From: Microbacterium lushaniae
GTDB taxonomy: Bacteria > Actinomycetota > Actinomycetes > Actinomycetales > Microbacteriaceae
Assembly (NCBI RefSeq): GCF_008727775.1
Contig: NZ_CP044232.1
Location: 2,542,001 to 2,606,000, forward strand
DNA: 64,000 bases
Direction: 5' to 3'
The notes beneath the pieces are model-generated. The model did no database searches. It was not told the origin of the DNA and was given only the letters and a program-made list of their open reading frames with translations. Position 1 is the stretch's first letter, and each line of letters opens with the position of its first letter. This document shows, one piece after another, positions 44,917 through 53,606 of this stretch. The position numbers and the translations under genes were made by a program.

Positions 44917-46644
44917 GTGCCGCCGACCTCCGACCAACGCGCGCTGGCCACCGCTCTGGCCGCGATGGACGATGCGGCACTGTCGGAACTGCTGGCCGTG
45001 CGGCACGCCCCGCCCGCCGCGCCATGGCGTGATCTGTACGACGTGGCCGCCGCGCTGCTGGAGCCCACCTCGATCGCACGAGGGCTCACCGCCCTGCCGT
45101 ATTTCCCCGCCCGGGCGCTGACGCGCGCCGTCGCGGAGGGGACGATGGTGCTCGCCGGCGACCGGGCCGAGCTGGTCGCCTCGGCCCTCGTGGACGCCGA
45201 GGGACGACCGTACGCGGCGGTCGCCGTCTCGGTGCGCGACCGCGAAGCGCCGGTCGAGCGCACTGCGCGCACCGACCGCTCCACGACGGCGGAAGAGGAT
45301 GCCGCGGCTGCCGAACGAGCGTTCACCTCCGCCGCCTCCCTCGCCGACATCCTGCTGCGCGCGCTCACCGAGCCGCTCACGCGCATCGGCAACGGCGCCC
45401 TGGGCGCGGGCGACCGCCGCGAACTCGTCGAATCCGGTGCCGTCCCCGACGGCGACACGGCCGATCTGCTCGTGGGCTTCGCGGCCACGACGGGCCTGCT
45501 GCATCCGGAGGAGAAGGCATGGCTGGTCACCCCGGCCGGCCGCTCGTGGGTGGGCAGCCCGACGCTGGAGCGGTGGATGACCGCCGCCGACCGGTTGCGC
45601 GAGGCTCTGCCGGGCGGGCTGCGCACTCCCGACGGGGGATGGATCCCCGCCGCCCTGTGGGTGGACGCCTATCCGTTCGACACGGCCTGGCCCAGCCACG
45701 CCGGCGTGTGGCGTGCACGCGCCGTGACGTGGGGGCTGCTGACCCCTGCCGGCGGGGAGCCGCCGTGGGCGGCGCCACTGGCGGCCGGAGCCGCGGCCGA
45801 CGGGCCGGCGCTGGGCGCCTTCCTGCCGCCCGAGGTCGACCGCGTCTACCTGCAGAACGACCTGACCGCGATCGCGCCGGGTCCGCTCGCGCCGCACCTG
45901 GACGTGCGCCTGCGCAGCATGGCCGTGCGCGAGTCGCACGCGCAGGCCTCCAGCTACCGGTTCAGCGCCGACACGATCGCTGCCGCGATCACCGCCGGCG
46001 AGACGGCGGATTCGCTGAGGTCGTTCCTGAGCGAGCTGTCGCTGACCGGCGTCCCGCAGCCGCTGGAGTACGTCCTGACCCGCACCGCCGACCGGCACGG
46101 CCTGCTGCGGGTCGGGCGAGACCCCGTCGCAGGGCGCACGCGGGTGACCAGCGACGACCCCGGCGCGCTGGAGACGGTGGCCGTCGACCAGGCGCTGCGC
46201 GCCCTGGGACTCATCCGCCACGGCGGCGCCCTGGTCTCCCGCGTGGGCGAGGAAACGGTGTTCTGGGCGCTCGCCGACGCACGCTATCCCGTCGTGGCCG
46301 TCGATGAGACCGGGATGCCGCGGCGACTGGATCGCGCGCGCCTGGCGCCCCAGCTCCCGGCTCCCGCAGCCCTGCAGCGGTACGCGGATCTCCTGGTCCG
46401 CGTGCGCGCCGGCAGCGAGTCGGACGACGCCGACGCGGCGTGGCTGGAGCGCGAACTGGACTCCGCCGTGCGGGCACGATCGGTCGTCGACGTCGTCGTG
46501 CGGCTCCCCGACGGCTCCACGCGCACGTTCCGTCTGGAGGCGACCGGCCTGGGCGGCGGGCGCCTGCGCGGACGCGACCGCGGCGCCGACGTGGAGCGCA
46601 CCCTGCCGCTGTCCAGCATCGCGAGCGTGCACCCCGTCATATGA
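44917..46644 (+). CDS. Helicase-associated (XPB-DRD/Helicase_C_3) domain protein
   Basis: 575 residues from a GTG at 44917. The longer upstream frame overlaps the previous gene and is rejected. The protein lacks DEAD-box motifs. It opens with QRALATALAAMDDAALSELLAVR, a winged-helix-rich N-terminal half (LADILLRALTEPLTRIGNGALG, GFAATTGLLHPEEKAWLVTPAGRSWV). The conserved central block is FLPPEVDRVYLQNDLTAIAPGPLAPHLDVRLRSMAVRESHAQASSYRFS, followed by a helical hinge, RTRVTSDDPGALE and a C-terminal WYL-like beta fold (ARSVVDVVVRLPDGSTRTFRLE). This is the partner of the XPB-like helicase that follows, a constant actinobacterial pair. It may guide or regulate the motor protein on DNA; no activity of its own is apparent. 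Confidence 0.85.
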   Translation: MPPTSDQRALATALAAMDDAALSELLAVRHAPPAAPWRDLYDVAAALLEPTSIARGLTALPYFPARALTRAVAEGTMVLAGDRAELVASALVDAEGRPYAAVAVSVRDREAPVERTARTDRSTTAEEDAAAAERAFTSAASLADILLRALTEPLTRIGNGALGAGDRRELVESGAVPDGDTADLLVGFAATTGLLHPEEKAWLVTPAGRSWVGSPTLERWMTAADRLREALPGGLRTPDGGWIPAALWVDAYPFDTAWPSHAGVWRARAVTWGLLTPAGGEPPWAAPLAAGAAADGPALGAFLPPEVDRVYLQNDLTAIAPGPLAPHLDVRLRSMAVRESHAQASSYRFSADTIAAAITAGETADSLRSFLSELSLTGVPQPLEYVLTRTADRHGLLRVGRDPVAGRTRVTSDDPGALETVAVDQALRALGLIRHGGALVSRVGEETVFWALADARYPVVAVDETGMPRRLDRARLAPQLPAPAALQRYADLLVRVRAGSESDDADAAWLERELDSAVRARSVVDVVVRLPDGSTRTFRLEATGLGGGRLRGRDRGADVERTLPLSSIASVHPVI

Positions 46645-46678
46645 CCGCCCCCGCACCGGCGAACGTGCATCACCTCGG

Positions 46679-46727
46679 CGAGAGTGCACCACATTCGGTG
46701 CGGATTCGCCGGGTCGATGCACTCTCG
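46679..46727. repeat. Inverted repeat between the two helicase-related genes
   Basis: CGAGAGTGCA at 46679-46688 pairs perfectly with TGCACTCTCG at 46718-46727 over a 29-bp spacer; GTGCATCACC and GGTCGATGC are further echoes nearby. It resembles an intergenic repetitive (REP-like) element rather than a promoter. Whether it is repeated elsewhere in the genome is not visible here. Confidence 0.55.
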
Positions 46728-46779
46728 GCGACGGCGGCCGCGACCGCCCGGGCGCACCGCGACGGTAGGATGGACGGTT

Positions 46780-48429
46780 ATGGTTGACGGCCCCTTGATC
46801 GTGCAGAGCGACCGCACGGTGCTCCTGGAAGTGGCGCATCCCGATGCGGAGAGCGCGCGCCACGAGCTCGCGGTGTTCGCGGAGCTGGAGCGCGCCCCCG
46901 AGCACATCCACACGTACCGCATCACCCGGCTGGGGCTGTGGAACGCCCGCGCGGCCGGGCACGACGCCGAAGACATGCTCACGACGCTCGATCGCTGGTC
47001 GCGCTTCCCCGTGCCCGCGTCGGTGTCGCTGGACATCCGCGAGACCGTCGGCCGCTACGGTCGCCTCGTGATCGAGCGCGACGAGGAGGGCGCGCTCGTG
47101 CTGCGCTCGACCGACCCGGCCGTGCTCACCGAGGTCGCGCGCAACAAGCGCATCTCGCCGCTGCTGATCGGCCACCCCGCCCCCGATGCCTACGTCATCG
47201 ACGCGTGGGCGCGCGGCCACATCAAGCAGGAGCTGCTGAAGATCGGATGGCCCGCCGAAGACCTCGCCGGCTACACGCCGGGCACGCCCCATCCGATCGA
47301 TCTGGACGAGTCCAGCTGGCACCTGCGTCCGTACCAGCGCCAGGCCGTCGACGCCTTCTCCGAGGGCGGCTCGGGCGTGGTCGTGCTCCCCTGCGGCGCC
47401 GGCAAGACGCTCGTGGGTGCGGGCGCGATGGCCGACACCAAGACCACGACACTCATCCTCGTGACCAACACCGTCAGCGCGCGTCAGTGGCGCGACGAGC
47501 TGCTGCGCCGCACGTCGCTGACCCCCGAGGAGATCGGGGAGTACTCGGGGCAGGTCAAGGAGATCAAGCCGATCACGATCGCGACGTACCAGATCCTCAC
47601 CGCCAAGCGCGGCGGGCAGTACGCGCACCTGGCGCTGCTGGATGCGCTGGACTGGGGCCTCGTCGTCTACGACGAGGTGCACCTCCTCCCCGCCCCCGTG
47701 TTCAAGCTCACCGCCGACCTGCAGGCACGCCGCCGGCTGGGGCTCACCGCCACGCTCGTGCGCGAGGACGGCCGTGAGGGCGACGTGTTCAGCCTCATCG
47801 GCCCCAAGCGGTTCGACGCGCCGTGGAAGGAGATCGAGGCCCAGGGCTTCATCTCCCCCGCCGTCTGCTACGAGGTGCGCGTCGACCTGCCCGCCGGCGA
47901 CCGCCTCGAGTACGCCGCCGCCGCCGACGAGGAGCGCTACCGCCTGGCTGCCACCGCCCCGGCCAAGGTCGAGGTCGTGCGCGGACTGGTGCGCCGCCAC
48001 GCCGGCGAGCGCATCCTCGTGATCGGGCAGTACCTCGACCAGATCGAGGTGCTGGCGCAGGCACTGGATGCCCCGCAGATCACCGGCGCGACCCCGATCC
48101 CCGAGCGCGAAGAGCTCTTCCAGGCGTTCCGGGAGGGCGAGATATCGCTCCTGGTCGTGTCGAAGGTGGCCAACTTCTCCGTCGACCTGCCCGAGGCCTC
48201 GGTCGCCATCCAGGTGTCGGGGTCGTTCGGCTCGCGGCAGGAGGAGGCCCAGCGGCTGGGACGACTCCTGCGCCCCAAGAAGTCGGGCAACACCGCGAGC
48301 TTCTACACGCTCATCTCCCGCGACACCGTCGATCAGGACTTCGCGCAGAACCGGCAGCGGTTCCTCGCCGAGCAGGGGTACGCGTACACGATCCTGGATG
48401 CCGACGACCTGCTGACCGCGGCGGCGTGA
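46780..48429 (+). CDS. XPB-like DNA helicase (superfamily 2)
   Basis: 549 residues from the ATG at 46780, with GTAGGATGG upstream. The N-terminal 150 residues (DRTVLLEVAHPDAESARHELAVFAELERAPEHIHTYRI) form the XPB-like damage-recognition region. The motor has Q-motif-like SWHLRPYQRQAVDAF, Walker A LPCGAGKTLVGAG, motif II YDEVHLLPA, motif III LGLTATLVREDGR and the arginine-finger region QEEAQRLGRLLRPKKSG. DEVH instead of DEAD and the RED-like EDGREGD loop after motif III are XPB traits. It moves on double-stranded DNA using ATP and is thought to serve repair or transcription. The previous gene encodes its conserved partner. The TAGGAT -10-like box 8 bases upstream suggests that it also has its own promoter. 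Confidence 0.92.
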   Translation: MVDGPLIVQSDRTVLLEVAHPDAESARHELAVFAELERAPEHIHTYRITRLGLWNARAAGHDAEDMLTTLDRWSRFPVPASVSLDIRETVGRYGRLVIERDEEGALVLRSTDPAVLTEVARNKRISPLLIGHPAPDAYVIDAWARGHIKQELLKIGWPAEDLAGYTPGTPHPIDLDESSWHLRPYQRQAVDAFSEGGSGVVVLPCGAGKTLVGAGAMADTKTTTLILVTNTVSARQWRDELLRRTSLTPEEIGEYSGQVKEIKPITIATYQILTAKRGGQYAHLALLDALDWGLVVYDEVHLLPAPVFKLTADLQARRRLGLTATLVREDGREGDVFSLIGPKRFDAPWKEIEAQGFISPAVCYEVRVDLPAGDRLEYAAAADEERYRLAATAPAKVEVVRGLVRRHAGERILVIGQYLDQIEVLAQALDAPQITGATPIPEREELFQAFREGEISLLVVSKVANFSVDLPEASVAIQVSGSFGSRQEEAQRLGRLLRPKKSGNTASFYTLISRDTVDQDFAQNRQRFLAEQGYAYTILDADDLLTAAA

Positions 48430-48444
48430 CCCGCGCGGCCGGCG

Positions 48445-50145
48445 CTAGGCGTCCGGCGCCGCGACCAGCCACGCGTATCCGTGCGGCGGCAGGCGCAGCG
48501 CCGCTACCGTCTCGCCCGTGAGCACGTCGGTGCCGCTGAGCGAGGGCAGGTCCACGACCTCGTCGCTCACGTTGACGGCCGCCACGATCTCGTGCGGCGT
48601 CCCCGCGGCGCGACGCACGACGAACGCCCGCTCATCGAGCACCTCGACGCTCTGATCCGCGAACGGCGAGAAGCCCGGCTGCGTGCGCCGCACCGACAGC
48701 AGGTGCCGCAGGCCCGCGAGCATGCGCGCGCGGCGCGGGACCCCGGCCAGTTCGGCCGCGAGCCGGTCGGCATCGAGGACCTCCCGGTTGATGCGGCGGG
48801 CGATGCCGCTGTGCTGCATCCCCTCTTCGTCCTGACCGGAGCCGAAGAGGGAGTGGTAGTACACCGCCGGCACGCCCACCACCGACAGCAGGATGGCGTG
48901 GGCTGCCAGGCCACGCACGACCGCGGATGCGTCGGGGTCGGGGTCGGCGGGATCCACGAGCGCGTCGAGGAAGTTGGTGTTGAGCTCGTACACGCCCTCC
49001 GTGCCGTCGGGGCGTCGCGCCATCGACACCCGCCCGCCCCGCGCGCGGGTGCGCTCGACGAGGAGGTCGCGGTCGGCGTCGGAGAGGAGGCCCACCGTGG
49101 GGCGCAGCCCGATCCCGTCATGACTGGCGAGGAAGTTGAACCACGTCGCAGCCGGCCCGACCGGCCCGATGCCGTCCGCCCACCGCGCCAGGGCGGTGGC
49201 ACGCCCGGTGACGAACGCGTGCAGGACGAGGGGCGGAAGGGCGAACTGGTACACCATGTGCGCCTCATCCGACCCGTCGCCGAAGTACGTGATGTTGTCG
49301 GCGTGCGGCACGTTCGTCTCGGTGAGCAGCCGCGTCCCGGGGGCGACCGCATCCAGAACCGCGCGCCATATGCGGATGACGGCGTGCGTCTGCGGGAGGT
49401 GCAGGCACGAGGTCCCCGACTCCTTCCACAGGTACCCGATGGCGTCCAGACGCACCGTCGTCGCACCGTGCGCGACATACCCCAGCAGCACGTCGGTGAG
49501 ATCGAGCAGCACGGCGGGCGTGCGCGGATCGACGTCGACCTGGTCGTCGCCGAACGTCGTCCACGCCCGCGCCACGGTGCCGTCGGGGCGCGGGTAGGTG
49601 TGCAGCAGCGGCGTCGTGCGCGGGCGCACCACGTGCGACACGTCGAAGTCGGGCCCGGGTTCGAGGAAGTACCCGGCGTAGCGCGGATCGCGCGCGAGCC
49701 AGCCGCGGAACCACGGGCTGGAACTGGACACGTGGTTGGCGACGAAATCCAGGGCGAGGGCGTACTCCTCGTGCAGCGCGGCGATGTCGTCCCACGTCCC
49801 CAGCGCCGGATCGACCTGGCGGTGATCGGTCACGCCGAACCCGTCGTCTGAGGTCCAGGGGTAGATCGGCAGCAGGTGCACGTCGGTCACGACATCGCCC
49901 ACGTGCGCGTGGAGCACGCCGGAGAGCGTCCGCAGCGGCACCTCGCCGTCGCGGTGGAAGGAGCCGCCGTAGGTGATGAGGTAGGCCGTGCCCTCGTCCC
50001 ACCGCGCGGGCCCGGCCGCGGCGAGGGGCTCCGCCCACCGCGCGGCGAGGCGGACGAGATCGTCCAGCACCGCCGCCGCCTGCTCGGGATACAGCGTCGC
50101 GACCAGCGGCGCGATGCGCTCGCGGAGGCGGTCGAGGTCAGGCAT
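48445..50145 (-). CDS. GH13 subfamily 18 glucoside phosphorylase-like enzyme
   Basis: 566 residues from the ATG at 50145. The (beta/alpha)8 GH13 motifs are present: DFVANHVSSSSPWF (region I), TTVRLDAIGYLWK with nucleophile Asp234 (region II), LLTETNVPH with acid/base Glu276 (region III) and FLASHDGIGLRPT with Asp343 (region IV). VRLDAIGYLWK and SHDGIGLRPTVG mark subfamily 18: sucrose phosphorylase, sucrose-6F-phosphate phosphorylase or glucosylglycerate phosphorylase. Lack of a signal peptide implies a cytoplasmic role: splitting an imported glucoside with phosphate into glucose 1-phosphate. It is the last gene of the cluster, 8 bp overlapping the GH36 stop. Which glucosyl acceptor is released cannot be decided from sequence alone. 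Confidence 0.86.
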   Translation of the reverse strand: MPDLDRLRERIAPLVATLYPEQAAAVLDDLVRLAARWAEPLAAAGPARWDEGTAYLITYGGSFHRDGEVPLRTLSGVLHAHVGDVVTDVHLLPIYPWTSDDGFGVTDHRQVDPALGTWDDIAALHEEYALALDFVANHVSSSSPWFRGWLARDPRYAGYFLEPGPDFDVSHVVRPRTTPLLHTYPRPDGTVARAWTTFGDDQVDVDPRTPAVLLDLTDVLLGYVAHGATTVRLDAIGYLWKESGTSCLHLPQTHAVIRIWRAVLDAVAPGTRLLTETNVPHADNITYFGDGSDEAHMVYQFALPPLVLHAFVTGRATALARWADGIGPVGPAATWFNFLASHDGIGLRPTVGLLSDADRDLLVERTRARGGRVSMARRPDGTEGVYELNTNFLDALVDPADPDPDASAVVRGLAAHAILLSVVGVPAVYYHSLFGSGQDEEGMQHSGIARRINREVLDADRLAAELAGVPRRARMLAGLRHLLSVRRTQPGFSPFADQSVEVLDERAFVVRRAAGTPHEIVAAVNVSDEVVDLPSLSGTDVLTGETVAALRLPPHGYAWLVAAPDA

Positions 50146-51433
50146 GCGCGGGTCCTTCCAGCAGATCCCGCACGAGCTGCAGGCCCCGCTCGTCGAGTTC
50201 CGCGATGCGGTCGGAGAAGCCGCGCACTCCCGGGGCGGCCCGGACGACGGCGGCCCACTCCTCGCGCAGCGCGAAGCCGGGACGTGCCACGAGGCAGTCG
50301 GGGTCGGTCGTCCACAGGCGCCCGTCCTGCCACGCGCGCGCCTGGAGCGACATCCGGCCGCGCAGCCCGTGCGATCCGTCTTCGCCGCCCTCGTGGAAGG
50401 TGTCGGATGCGATGCGCATCGCGTCGACGAGGCCGACGCTCGACAGCAGCGGCGCACCGCATCCCAGCACGTATGCCTCCTCGCCGAGCACCTCGCGCAC
50501 CAGTTCCAGACCCGATCGGTAGGCCGTGATGGGGGTCGCCTCGGTGTCGTGCCGCGTGCCCGGCACCGCCCCGGCGTAGAGGAAGTCGAGCTTGACGTAC
50601 CCGATGCCCCACTCGCGCACGCGCGCGAACACGTCCGTGAGATACCCGCGCACCCCGGGGTGGGTGAGGTCGAGCCCCACGAGGTCGTCGCCCCAGTTGT
50701 GGCCGGCGGCGCCGGTGAGCCACTCCGGATGCCACCGCGCCACGTCCGACCCGGCGCCGACGACGAACGGGGCCAGCCACAGGCCGGGCCGTCGCCCGGC
50801 GTCGCGGATCTCGGCCGCGGCGTCGGCGACGGACCCGAACCTCTCGTCCTCCGCCGTCCACTCCCCCGTGCCCCGGCTCCAGCCGTCGTCGATCTGCACG
50901 ACGTCGACGGGAAGTGCGTGCGCGCGCAGGTCGTGGAGGTTCTCGCGCACGTCGGCGGCGGTCACGTCCTCGAAGTACCGGTACCAGCTGCACCACACGC
51001 GCGGGACCGCTGCCGCCGCCCGCGCGCCTGCGGCCCGGCCGATGCGGTCGCCGAAGGCACGGAGGGCGTCGATACCCGCGTCGGCGCCGCCCGCGGGGGT
51101 CGTCCATGATGCGACCGGCCCGGTGGCCGAGACCGCCACGCGCCCGTCCCGCCATCGCGCCCGGATGGAGGGCACCTCCGCCGAGGCATCCGTCACGCCG
51201 TACGTGCGCACGGCGGCGCCGTCGCCGGGGTCCACCACGAGCAGTCCCTCGCCCTGGACCGCGTCGTCGGGGACGGCGGCACCGGGCCGGAACCGCATGA
51301 GGTGCTGCCAGCGCTCGGCCGGGCGGTGGATCTCATCGGCGGCGCCGTACCACGTGGTCGGGCTCCAGCTCTGCCACCCCTCCCCGTACACGCGCGCACG
51401 GGGCCCGACGGCGACCTCGTCGACCTCGATCAC
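50138..51433 (-). CDS. GH36-family alpha-galactosidase-like enzyme
   Basis: 431 residues from a GTG at 51433, overlapping the previous stop. GEGWQSWSPTTWYG, CSWYRYFEDVTAADVRENL and VVQIDDGWSRGTGEW define clan GH-D. The nucleophile is Asp283 in GYVKLDFLYAGAV, and the acid/base is Asp344 in VDAMRIASDTFHEGG. GH36 enzymes cleave terminal alpha-galactose or N-acetylgalactosamine residues. The protein is far shorter than typical 700-residue members and has no large N-terminal beta-sandwich, so it may act on small soluble glycosides inside the cell. No signal peptide is present. It overlaps neighbours on both sides and is co-expressed with the ABC transporter genes. Confidence 0.85.
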   Translation of the reverse strand: MIEVDEVAVGPRARVYGEGWQSWSPTTWYGAADEIHRPAERWQHLMRFRPGAAVPDDAVQGEGLLVVDPGDGAAVRTYGVTDASAEVPSIRARWRDGRVAVSATGPVASWTTPAGGADAGIDALRAFGDRIGRAAGARAAAAVPRVWCSWYRYFEDVTAADVRENLHDLRAHALPVDVVQIDDGWSRGTGEWTAEDERFGSVADAAAEIRDAGRRPGLWLAPFVVGAGSDVARWHPEWLTGAAGHNWGDDLVGLDLTHPGVRGYLTDVFARVREWGIGYVKLDFLYAGAVPGTRHDTEATPITAYRSGLELVREVLGEEAYVLGCGAPLLSSVGLVDAMRIASDTFHEGGEDGSHGLRGRMSLQARAWQDGRLWTTDPDCLVARPGFALREEWAAVVRAAPGVRGFSDRIAELDERGLQLVRDLLEGPAHA

Positions 51434-52521
51434 CGGCTCGTCTCCTCTGGCACGGCCGAACGCGTCAGCTCCAGACCGGCCGGCCGCTCGGGCACGCCGC
51501 CGTTCTCCGCCGACGCCGACGCGGCCATCCCCAGCCGCGCCGACACGAGCACGTGGGCGGCGGCGTTCTCCGGTTCCCGGTCCTCGGCCACCGCGGTCAG
51601 CAGTTCGCCCATCGCTCCGGCGAACCCGTCGGTGAACCACTCGCCCTCGGCATCGATGCGCACCCGCTCGTCCCCGCGCTCGAGTTCGACGTGGTCGCTG
51701 CCGCGCAGCACGCTGCCGCGGATGGTGCCCTCTGTGCCGTGGATCCAGAACGGGCACCCGCCCGAGCGCGTGCGGGCGTCGCCGACGACCCGCACGGCGG
51801 CGGTGGCGCCGGAGGAGACGGCGATGTGGATGCCGGCCTGCCACGGGTTCCTCGCATCCGCCGGCTGGCCGGGCACGCGCGAATCGTGAGCGGACACCGA
51901 CACGACGCGCGATCCCTCCAGCCAGCAGCGCGAGATGTCGATCCAGTGCGCGAGGTAATCGCTCACCAGCATGTGCGGCACGTCGTCGAACGGCGTCCCC
52001 GCCAGCGGGGGCAGCGGCTTGTCGTGCAGGTGCGTCACCCCGACGATCTCCCCGATCTCGCCGGCACGCACCAGCAGTGTCGCCACGCGCCACGGCGGCG
52101 CCCAGCGGGCGTTCATGTTCCCGGCCACCCGGATGCCGCGGGCCGAGGCCAGCGCGAGCACCCCCTCGAGCCGGTCGGCCTCGTCCGGCTCCAGGACGAG
52201 GGGCTTCTGGGCGAGCACGTGCTTTCCGGCCGCCACGGCGGCGGCGATGAGGTCGACGCGTCCGCGCGGGCCGGTGGCGATGTCCACCACGGCGACGGCG
52301 GGGTCGGCCAGCAGGTCTTCGACACGATCGTGCACCGTGGCGACGCCGAACTCCGCCGCCAGCGCCCGCGCCGATGAGGCGGTGCGCGACGCGATGGCCA
52401 CCACCGGGATGCCCCAGCGGGCGTAGGCGGGCAGGTGCGCGCTGCGGGCGATGGCGCCCGCACCGATGAGACCCACCCCGGGCGGGCCGGGGGGCACGTG
52501 CGGGCGGTGGTCGGGGATCAT
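51430..52521 (-). CDS. Gfo/Idh/MocA-family oxidoreductase
   Basis: 363 residues from an ATG at 52521 overlapping the upstream gene (ATGA). The Rossmann fold starts PPGVGLIGAGAIARSAHLPAY; a later block is GKHVLAQKPLVLEPDEAD, where the usual E-K-P reads Q-K-P, retaining the Lys that binds nicotinamide. The C-terminal beta sheet domain has RVAGNMNARWAPPWR, HDKPLPPLAGTPFDD and HWIDISRCWLEGS, with His-Asp-type catalytic residues visible in YLAHWIDISR. Members oxidise or reduce sugars, inositols or their derivatives with NAD(P). Within this cluster a sugar or 3-keto-sugar reaction is likely. The longer ORF in this frame continues antisense to other genes and is ignored. Confidence 0.85.
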   Translation of the reverse strand: MIPDHRPHVPPGPPGVGLIGAGAIARSAHLPAYARWGIPVVAIASRTASSARALAAEFGVATVHDRVEDLLADPAVAVVDIATGPRGRVDLIAAAVAAGKHVLAQKPLVLEPDEADRLEGVLALASARGIRVAGNMNARWAPPWRVATLLVRAGEIGEIVGVTHLHDKPLPPLAGTPFDDVPHMLVSDYLAHWIDISRCWLEGSRVVSVSAHDSRVPGQPADARNPWQAGIHIAVSSGATAAVRVVGDARTRSGGCPFWIHGTEGTIRGSVLRGSDHVELERGDERVRIDAEGEWFTDGFAGAMGELLTAVAEDREPENAAAHVLVSARLGMAASASAENGGVPERPAGLELTRSAVPEETSR

Positions 52522-53576
52522 GCCGTCCGCTCCGGGGCCGCCTCGAACCGCAGGATCGCCTGCAGGATGCCCGAGTCGCCCCGGTCCAGGCGCGCGAACA
52601 CCGTCGCGACCTCTGCCGCGTCGACGACGTCGGTCACGAGGGCCGCCGCATCCACGCGTCCGGACAGGATCAGGTCCATGACGGTGCGCACGAGGCGGTC
52701 CTGGTTCCATCGTCCGCCGAGCCCGACCGGCACGCCCGAGATCTGGCTCGCGACGAGGCGGACGCGGTTGTGGTGGAACTCCTCCCCCAGCCGCAGGTGC
52801 TCCGCGCCGCCCTGATAGAAGCCGGATGCCGCCACCACGCCCTCGGCGATCACCGAACGCACCGCCTCGTGCAGGGCGCGGTCCGAGCCGGACAGCTCGA
52901 TGGCGCTGTCCGCGCCGCCGTTCGTGCGCTCGCGCACGACCGCGCCGCCGCCCCGGGGGTCGCGTGCGTCGACCACCTCGGCGGCACCGAAGCGCTCGGC
53001 CATCGCCAGGCGGGCCGGTTGGGTGTCGACGGCGAGGACATGCCCGCCGGCCGCGGTCGCCAGGCGCGTCGCGAGCAGCCCGATCACCCCCTGCCCGAAG
53101 ATCGCGACGCTCTCCCCCAGCCGCACGTCGGCGGCCAGCACCGCGTTCAGCGCGATCGCGCCCACCCGGGCGAACGTGCCCAGGATCGCGTCGGCGCCCG
53201 GCGGCAGCATCCGCCCCGCGAGGGCGCGGGCGGGCACGACGGCGTCGCTGCGGTGCCCCCACATGCCGTGGACCACATCGCCGACGGCCACGTCGGTGAC
53301 GTCGTCGGCGATCTCCACGACCTGCCCCACCTCGGAGTACCCCCACCCCTGCACGGGGTACGCGAAGCTCGGCTCCCCCGGCACGAAGATGCGCCGCACC
53401 GGGTCCCACGTCGAGGTGAGGTACGGGTTGGTGCCGCGGTAGGCGGTGAGCTCGGTGCCGGCGGAGATGCCCGAGTACCACGTCGCCACGCGCGCGCCGC
53501 CGGGCACGAGCGGCGCGGGAGCGGTATCGACGAGCTCGACCCGCCCAGGGCCGGCGAATTGGACGATGTGGGGCAC
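52518..53576 (-). CDS. Zinc-type alcohol dehydrogenase-like protein (MDR superfamily)
   Basis: 352 residues. It shows the MDR architecture: an N-terminal GroES-like fold (VELVDTAPAPLVPGGARVATWYSGISAGTEL) and a Rossmann domain with ESVAIFGQGVIGLLATRLATAAG. The canonical Zn motifs are replaced: the Cys usually found at GIC-GTD appears as GISAGTE, and the GHE-x2-G block is GWGYSEVG. It therefore belongs to a non-classical, probably metal-poor subgroup, as in bacteriochlorophyllide/sugar dehydrogenase-like proteins. The reaction may be oxidation of a sugar hydroxyl. It shares the operon with a Gfo/Idh/MocA enzyme and two glycosidases and starts 31 bp after the permease stop. Its partner in the cluster is the Gfo/Idh enzyme, which it overlaps by ATGA. 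Confidence 0.82.
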   Translation of the reverse strand: MPHIVQFAGPGRVELVDTAPAPLVPGGARVATWYSGISAGTELTAYRGTNPYLTSTWDPVRRIFVPGEPSFAYPVQGWGYSEVGQVVEIADDVTDVAVGDVVHGMWGHRSDAVVPARALAGRMLPPGADAILGTFARVGAIALNAVLAADVRLGESVAIFGQGVIGLLATRLATAAGGHVLAVDTQPARLAMAERFGAAEVVDARDPRGGGAVVRERTNGGADSAIELSGSDRALHEAVRSVIAEGVVAASGFYQGGAEHLRLGEEFHHNRVRLVASQISGVPVGLGGRWNQDRLVRTVMDLILSGRVDAAALVTDVVDAAEVATVFARLDRGDSGILQAILRFEAAPERTA

Positions 53577-53606
53577 CGAGCTGCGCCTTCCTTCCGATCG
53601 GGGCCG

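Noticed and set aside
44908..48000. A 1030-codon minus-strand open frame opposite the helicase genes
   Set aside because: It is a mirror of the GC-rich third-position bias of the plus-strand genes, and its sequence has no domain features.
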